A DNA stretch of 64,000 nucleotides from positions 62,001-126,000 of the forward strand of contig NZ_JAIVAH010000020.1 in NCBI RefSeq assembly GCF_020171745.1, in the 5' to 3' direction. The notes beneath the pieces were generated by a model, which did no database searches, was not told the origin of the DNA, and worked only from the letters and a program-made list of their open reading frames with translations. Position 1 is the first letter of the stretch. Each line of letters opens with the position of its first letter. The translations under genes were made by a program, and so were the position numbers. The DNA is from Prescottella equi (GTDB lineage: Bacteria > Actinomycetota > Actinomycetes > Mycobacteriales > Mycobacteriaceae). Of the stretch, positions 60,129 through 64,000 are shown one piece after another.

Positions 60129-60164
60129 TTGTCAGTCTCTGACAGATTAGGCTGCAACTGACAA
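60129..60164. promoter_or_regulatory. TetR operator with nested TGTCAG repeats
   Basis: TGTCAG-TCT-CTGACA (60130-60144) is a perfect inverted repeat. A wider dyad TTGTCAGT...ACTGACAA (60129-60136, 60157-60164) shares one arm. The spacing is consistent with two TetR dimers covering the divergent promoters. Confidence 0.65.
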
Positions 60165-60178
60165 ACAGGAGGGGATCC

Positions 60179-61114
<936 letters not shown>

Positions 61115-61120
61115 TTCGGC

Positions 61121-61153
61121 GGCCGGCGTCGGCGCCGGAGGCCGACGCCGGCC
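61121..61153 (+). terminator. GC-rich hairpin after aldo/keto reductase
   Basis: GGCCGGCGTCGG and CCGACGCCGGCC form a perfect 12-bp stem with a 9-nt loop, without a following T run. Confidence 0.55.
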
Positions 61154-61322
61154 TCCGTCCTGGCATCTGCACCGGCCCTCATGCGGTGTGATGCGCGCGG
61201 GATTTCGCTGAATCCTGCCCGTTACTGGACGAATGTCCCCTATTTTGTGGCGCGGCGGCTGTCTTCCTGCGGTTGCTGCGTGTCCGGGAGGGCACGGTCG
61301 GCCGCTGGGAGGATCCACTCCG

Positions 61323-62726
61323 ATGACGAGAATCGACAAGCCACCGCGATCCAGGCGGGGTGTCCGGTTGGTCGCGGGCGTCGGCGCCGCCGCGGTCGCC
61401 GCTGCCACAATCCTTGCCGGGGGCGGCACGGCCACCGCTGACAGCGTCGCCGCGACGATCAGTCACGGCGACATCTGGTCGCCGCATGCGCTGGCGATCG
61501 GACCGGACGGCACGCGTGCCTACGTCGCGAACTCCGGCGAGGGCCAGGTATCGGTGATCGACACCGCCACGAATGCCGTCATCGGCGCGCCCTTCCGGGT
61601 CGGCAACGACTTTGCCGGCATGAAGCCGACCGCGGTGGCGATCACCCCGAACGGCGCCCGCGCCTACGTCACCGTCCAGACCGACGCAGGCGGCCTGGTG
61701 TCCGTGGTCGATCTCGCTACGGGTGACGTCGTCGAGAACATCCAGGTCGGCGCGCAGCCGTACAAGGTGGCCTTCAGCCGGGACGGATCCCGCGCCTACG
61801 TCACCAACTGGGGTGATTTCCTGGGCGACGGATCCATGTGGGTCATCGACACCACCGCGACTCCCCCCGCTACCCTCGGCCATCCGATCCGCGTCGGACC
61901 GTCTCCGACCTCGGTCGCGATCAACGCGGACGGCACCCGCGCCTACGTCACGAACCGGGCGACCGAAGCATTCGCCGACGGCGCGGTCAGCGTGATCGAC
62001 CTCGCCGGGAAGACGCGCGTCGACCAGCCCATCGAGGTGGTCGGGATGCCGGGCGCGATCGTGATCTCACCGGACGGCACCCGTGCCTATGTCACCACCA
62101 CCATGAGGAACGGCGACGGCAGGGTGACGGTGATCGACACCGCCACAAACGCCGTCGTCGGCGTGCCCATCGTGGTCGGACCGTATCCGGGCGGCGTGGC
62201 GATCACCCCGAACGGCACCCGCGTCTACGTCACCAATGCGGGCTTCGGCACGCTGCTCGATCCCGGCTCCGTGTCGGTGATCGACACCACCGCGAACCCT
62301 CCCGTCGTCACCGAGGTCGCGGTCGGCAGGAGTCCGCGGGAGATCGCGATCACCCCGGACGGTGCCCACGCCTACGTCACCAACCAGTCCGGACACAGCG
62401 TGTCGGTGATCGCGATCGACCGAGCGCCCACCCTCACCGGAGCACCGCCGGTGGGCGCGGCCGGCCAGTCCTACGCCCATGCCTTCACGGTCGCCGGGGA
62501 ACCCGCCCCCACCGTCTCCGTCACCACCGGCAGCCTGCCCACCGGCCTGAACGTGTCCCCGGGCGGAATCCTGTCCGGAACCCCCACCACCGGTGGACGA
62601 TTCGAGTTCACCGTGACCGCTACCAACAAGTTCGGTAAAGCCGATCTGCCGGTCGTCCTCGACATCACCGGCTCCCCGGATGCTCCGGACACTCCGGCAG
62701 GATCGCTCGGCTCACTCGGATCCTGA
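61323..62726 (+). CDS. Secreted YVTN beta-propeller protein with Ig-like domain
   Basis: ATG 61323 with GGGAGGA upstream gives a 467-residue preprotein. Residues 1-40 hold the signal peptide (VAGVGAAAVAAATILAGGGTATA). Residues 45-375 hold about seven propeller blades, each with the GTRAYVTN and VIDTATNAV motifs. Residues 380-455 form a He_PIG-type Ig-like domain (GQSYAHAFTVAGEPAPTVSVTTGSLPTGLNVSPGGILSGTPTTGG). A C-terminal GSLGSLGS tail recalls the Ser/Gly/Leu linker of the DUF4185 protein at 15635. It is probably a cell-wall-associated or secreted adhesin/scaffold; no catalytic site is seen. Confidence 0.88.
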   Translation: MTRIDKPPRSRRGVRLVAGVGAAAVAAATILAGGGTATADSVAATISHGDIWSPHALAIGPDGTRAYVANSGEGQVSVIDTATNAVIGAPFRVGNDFAGMKPTAVAITPNGARAYVTVQTDAGGLVSVVDLATGDVVENIQVGAQPYKVAFSRDGSRAYVTNWGDFLGDGSMWVIDTTATPPATLGHPIRVGPSPTSVAINADGTRAYVTNRATEAFADGAVSVIDLAGKTRVDQPIEVVGMPGAIVISPDGTRAYVTTTMRNGDGRVTVIDTATNAVVGVPIVVGPYPGGVAITPNGTRVYVTNAGFGTLLDPGSVSVIDTTANPPVVTEVAVGRSPREIAITPDGAHAYVTNQSGHSVSVIAIDRAPTLTGAPPVGAAGQSYAHAFTVAGEPAPTVSVTTGSLPTGLNVSPGGILSGTPTTGGRFEFTVTATNKFGKADLPVVLDITGSPDAPDTPAGSLGSLGS

Positions 62727-62758
62727 CCTTCTCCGCGGAAGCCCTCACACCTGACGAC

Positions 62759-62795
62759 ACGCGCCGCCGCTCCGGATGCCGGAGCGGGAGCGCGT
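62759..62795. terminator. Convergent GC hairpin
   Basis: ACGCGC...GCGCGT outer arms with an inner CGCTCCG/CGGAGCG stem. It lies between the propeller gene and the convergent gene ending at 62797. Confidence 0.6.
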
Positions 62796-62796
62796 C

Positions 62797-63306
62797 CTAC
62801 CCGCCGGACAGCTCGGACCACCGGTCGACGTGCTCGCACAGCTGCCCGATGGGACCGATCACCACGTCCACGTGCGGATCTACCCAGACCGGTTCCCCCG
62901 CGAGCAGTCGGGGCACCAGCAGCTGACGGCCCCGGCTGGGCCACTGGACGAAGTCGTAACCGGCAAGCTCGCCCTGCGCCGTATCCGCAACCCACACGGC
63001 CGCGTCACCGAACGTCGCATCCATCGTCAAGCCGTGGGCACACGTGAAGCCGCTGATGCCGCCCACACCCTCCCAGCCGATCGAGACGCGGTACTCGGAG
63101 TCGATCGCGAAATTCCATTCGAGTCGGTCGATCTTCACATCCGTACCGAATCTCAGGCAGCGAAGATCCCGCGCGACGGCAGCCAGTGCCCGAACCCATG
63201 GTTCGGGCGGGGCGAAACCCGGGCTCTCCACCGCCTCGGAGGCACTGTCGGCCAGCGAGATTCGCCAGAACAGGCTGTCGTGATTCCACGGGTCCGGGAG
63301 GGGCAT
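62797..63306 (-). CDS. Hypothetical protein (169 aa)
   Basis: ATG 63306 with GGAAGGATGAAGG upstream gives a 169-residue soluble protein. It starts MPLPDPWNHDSLFWRISLAD, with a strand-rich centre (DRLEWNFAIDSEYRVSIGWEGVGGISGFTCAHGLTMDATFGDAAVWVADTAQGELAGYDF) and a Trp/Pro/Asp-rich end. No catalytic pattern is evident. It diverges from the gene at 63334 with only 27 nt between starts, so the two promoters overlap. Not recognised. Confidence 0.6.
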   Translation of the reverse strand: MPLPDPWNHDSLFWRISLADSASEAVESPGFAPPEPWVRALAAVARDLRCLRFGTDVKIDRLEWNFAIDSEYRVSIGWEGVGGISGFTCAHGLTMDATFGDAAVWVADTAQGELAGYDFVQWPSRGRQLLVPRLLAGEPVWVDPHVDVVIGPIGQLCEHVDRWSELSGG

Positions 63307-63333
63307 GCCTTCATCCTTCCCTACCATGGGCGC

Positions 63334-64000
63334 ATGGCACGGACACCGGACATCCCTTCCCCGCAGGTGGTGACCTACGACGGGCTGCCGACTTCCACCG
63401 GTGGTGCGCACTCGCTTCGAGTCAAGCACCCCGGCAAGGCATTCCAGCGCGTACGGAGCTTCGCCGAAGCCTGCACCGAGCCGGTGTCGTCGGAGACCTG
63501 GGTGTTCCGGGTCGCCGCCGGTGGACCACCCGCAGCGACGGAGCAACTGGTCACCCTCGCCACCGAGCGCTTCGGCGGTCCCCGCCACCGCGCGCGCACC
63601 CACACGGAATGGAACGTCGCCCCCGACGCCGTGCACGCCGCGCTCGACGTGATCGCGGCCGCCGGCCCCGACGCGGTCACGAGCCACGGGCATTCGCTGG
63701 CCGTGCTGACCTGCAGCATGCGCATCCGCCTTCTGGACCCGGACACCCGTGCCCCGTATCCCGGCATCACCCCCGACGCGTTCGGCCGCTTCGCCGTGGA
63801 CGGGTACGGCCGACTGCTGGGGGCCTCCGGCGTGCGTGCGACCATCGGTACCGCGGCATCGTCACTGTCGCTGTGGCTGAATCTTCCCGCCGACGACCGT
63901 ATGTCCCCCGCCGCCCGTCACGTGCAGGACCACCTCCCGTTCCGGCTGTCCGCGAAACACTGGCGGCTCTGGCGGCCCACCCGTAACGGCGACGGCTACC
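63334..64000 (+). CDS. Hypothetical protein, 3' end outside window
   Basis: A frame from ATG 63334 stays open to the window edge (at least 222 residues). TACCAT lies 6 nt before the ATG, so it is probably leaderless. The chain starts MARTPDIPSPQVVTYDGLPT and contains AAATEQ-type helices, an ARTHTEWNVAPDAVHAALDVI segment and HSLAVLTCSMRIRLLDPDTRAPYPG. Only one Cys is seen. No family is recognised, but the codon use is coding-like throughout. It may be functionally linked to the divergent gene at 62797. Confidence 0.6.
   Translation, partial: MARTPDIPSPQVVTYDGLPTSTGGAHSLRVKHPGKAFQRVRSFAEACTEPVSSETWVFRVAAGGPPAATEQLVTLATERFGGPRHRARTHTEWNVAPDAVHAALDVIAAAGPDAVTSHGHSLAVLTCSMRIRLLDPDTRAPYPGITPDAFGRFAVDGYGRLLGASGVRATIGTAASSLSLWLNLPADDRMSPAARHVQDHLPFRLSAKHWRLWRPTRNGDGY

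Overview
This 64 kb window is high-GC actinobacterial DNA from a mycolic-acid-containing organism, most likely a Rhodococcus/Prescottella or a close Nocardia-type relative. The evidence is a single-polypeptide type I fatty acid synthase overlapped by acpS, a DesA3-type acyl desaturase with its ferredoxin reductase, a lipoprotein L,D-transpeptidase, a DUF4185 (GH183-type) secreted protein, an NDMA-dependent alcohol dehydrogenase and many TetR regulators. Many genes appear leaderless, with a TAnnnT -10 box 6-8 nt before the start codon, as is common in this group. The species call is an inference; no rRNA is present.

Region 1 (1-14.4 kb) is the right-hand part of a prophage or prophage remnant. 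It starts inside a set of small alanine/glutamate-rich coiled-coil proteins. It continues with a serine recombinase on the opposite strand, a tail-completion-like protein, a collagen-repeat tail protein and a 1996-residue tape-measure protein carrying two peptidoglycan-hydrolase-like domains. One more phage gene and a strong terminator follow, then three cargo-like genes, two of which share a near-identical promoter/leader. It ends at a 3' tRNA-Arg(CCU) half that looks like an attachment site.

Region 2 (14.5-37 kb) is core metabolism. It holds a secreted lipase, the DUF4185 protein, gdhA, and the desA3/reductase/small-protein operon facing a DesT/FabR-like regulator. Next come an epoxide-hydrolase-like enzyme, a TetR/thioesterase divergent pair, an MFS transporter, and a sodium:solute symporter with a 43-residue companion membrane peptide. 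A PadR-fadH-SDR cluster, a second-type diaminopimelate decarboxylase, an NDMA alcohol dehydrogenase, a HerA-like ATPase and orn follow.

Region 3 (37-47.5 kb) has tRNA-His and two tandem genes for 42/43-residue glycine-rich hydrophobic peptides, which are candidate cell-wall pore-forming peptides. After these come an L,D-transpeptidase, twin tRNA-Lys, bcp, an M20 dipeptidase, a DEAD/SNF2-type helicase, and a TetR-controlled Drr-type ABC exporter.

Region 4 (47.5-64 kb) is acpS-fas (3102 residues) with a pair of inverted-repeat operators upstream, tRNA-Leu, a 36-residue peptide gene, a TetR/aldo-keto reductase divergent pair, a YVTN-propeller secreted protein and two genes of unknown function, the last running off the window.

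Several long palindromes recur between convergent genes, including a 51-bp element present twice. The lipid theme (FAS I, AcpS, DesA3, FadH, thioesterase, lipase) and the cell-envelope theme (DUF4185, L,D-transpeptidase, small peptides) dominate the chromosomal part.
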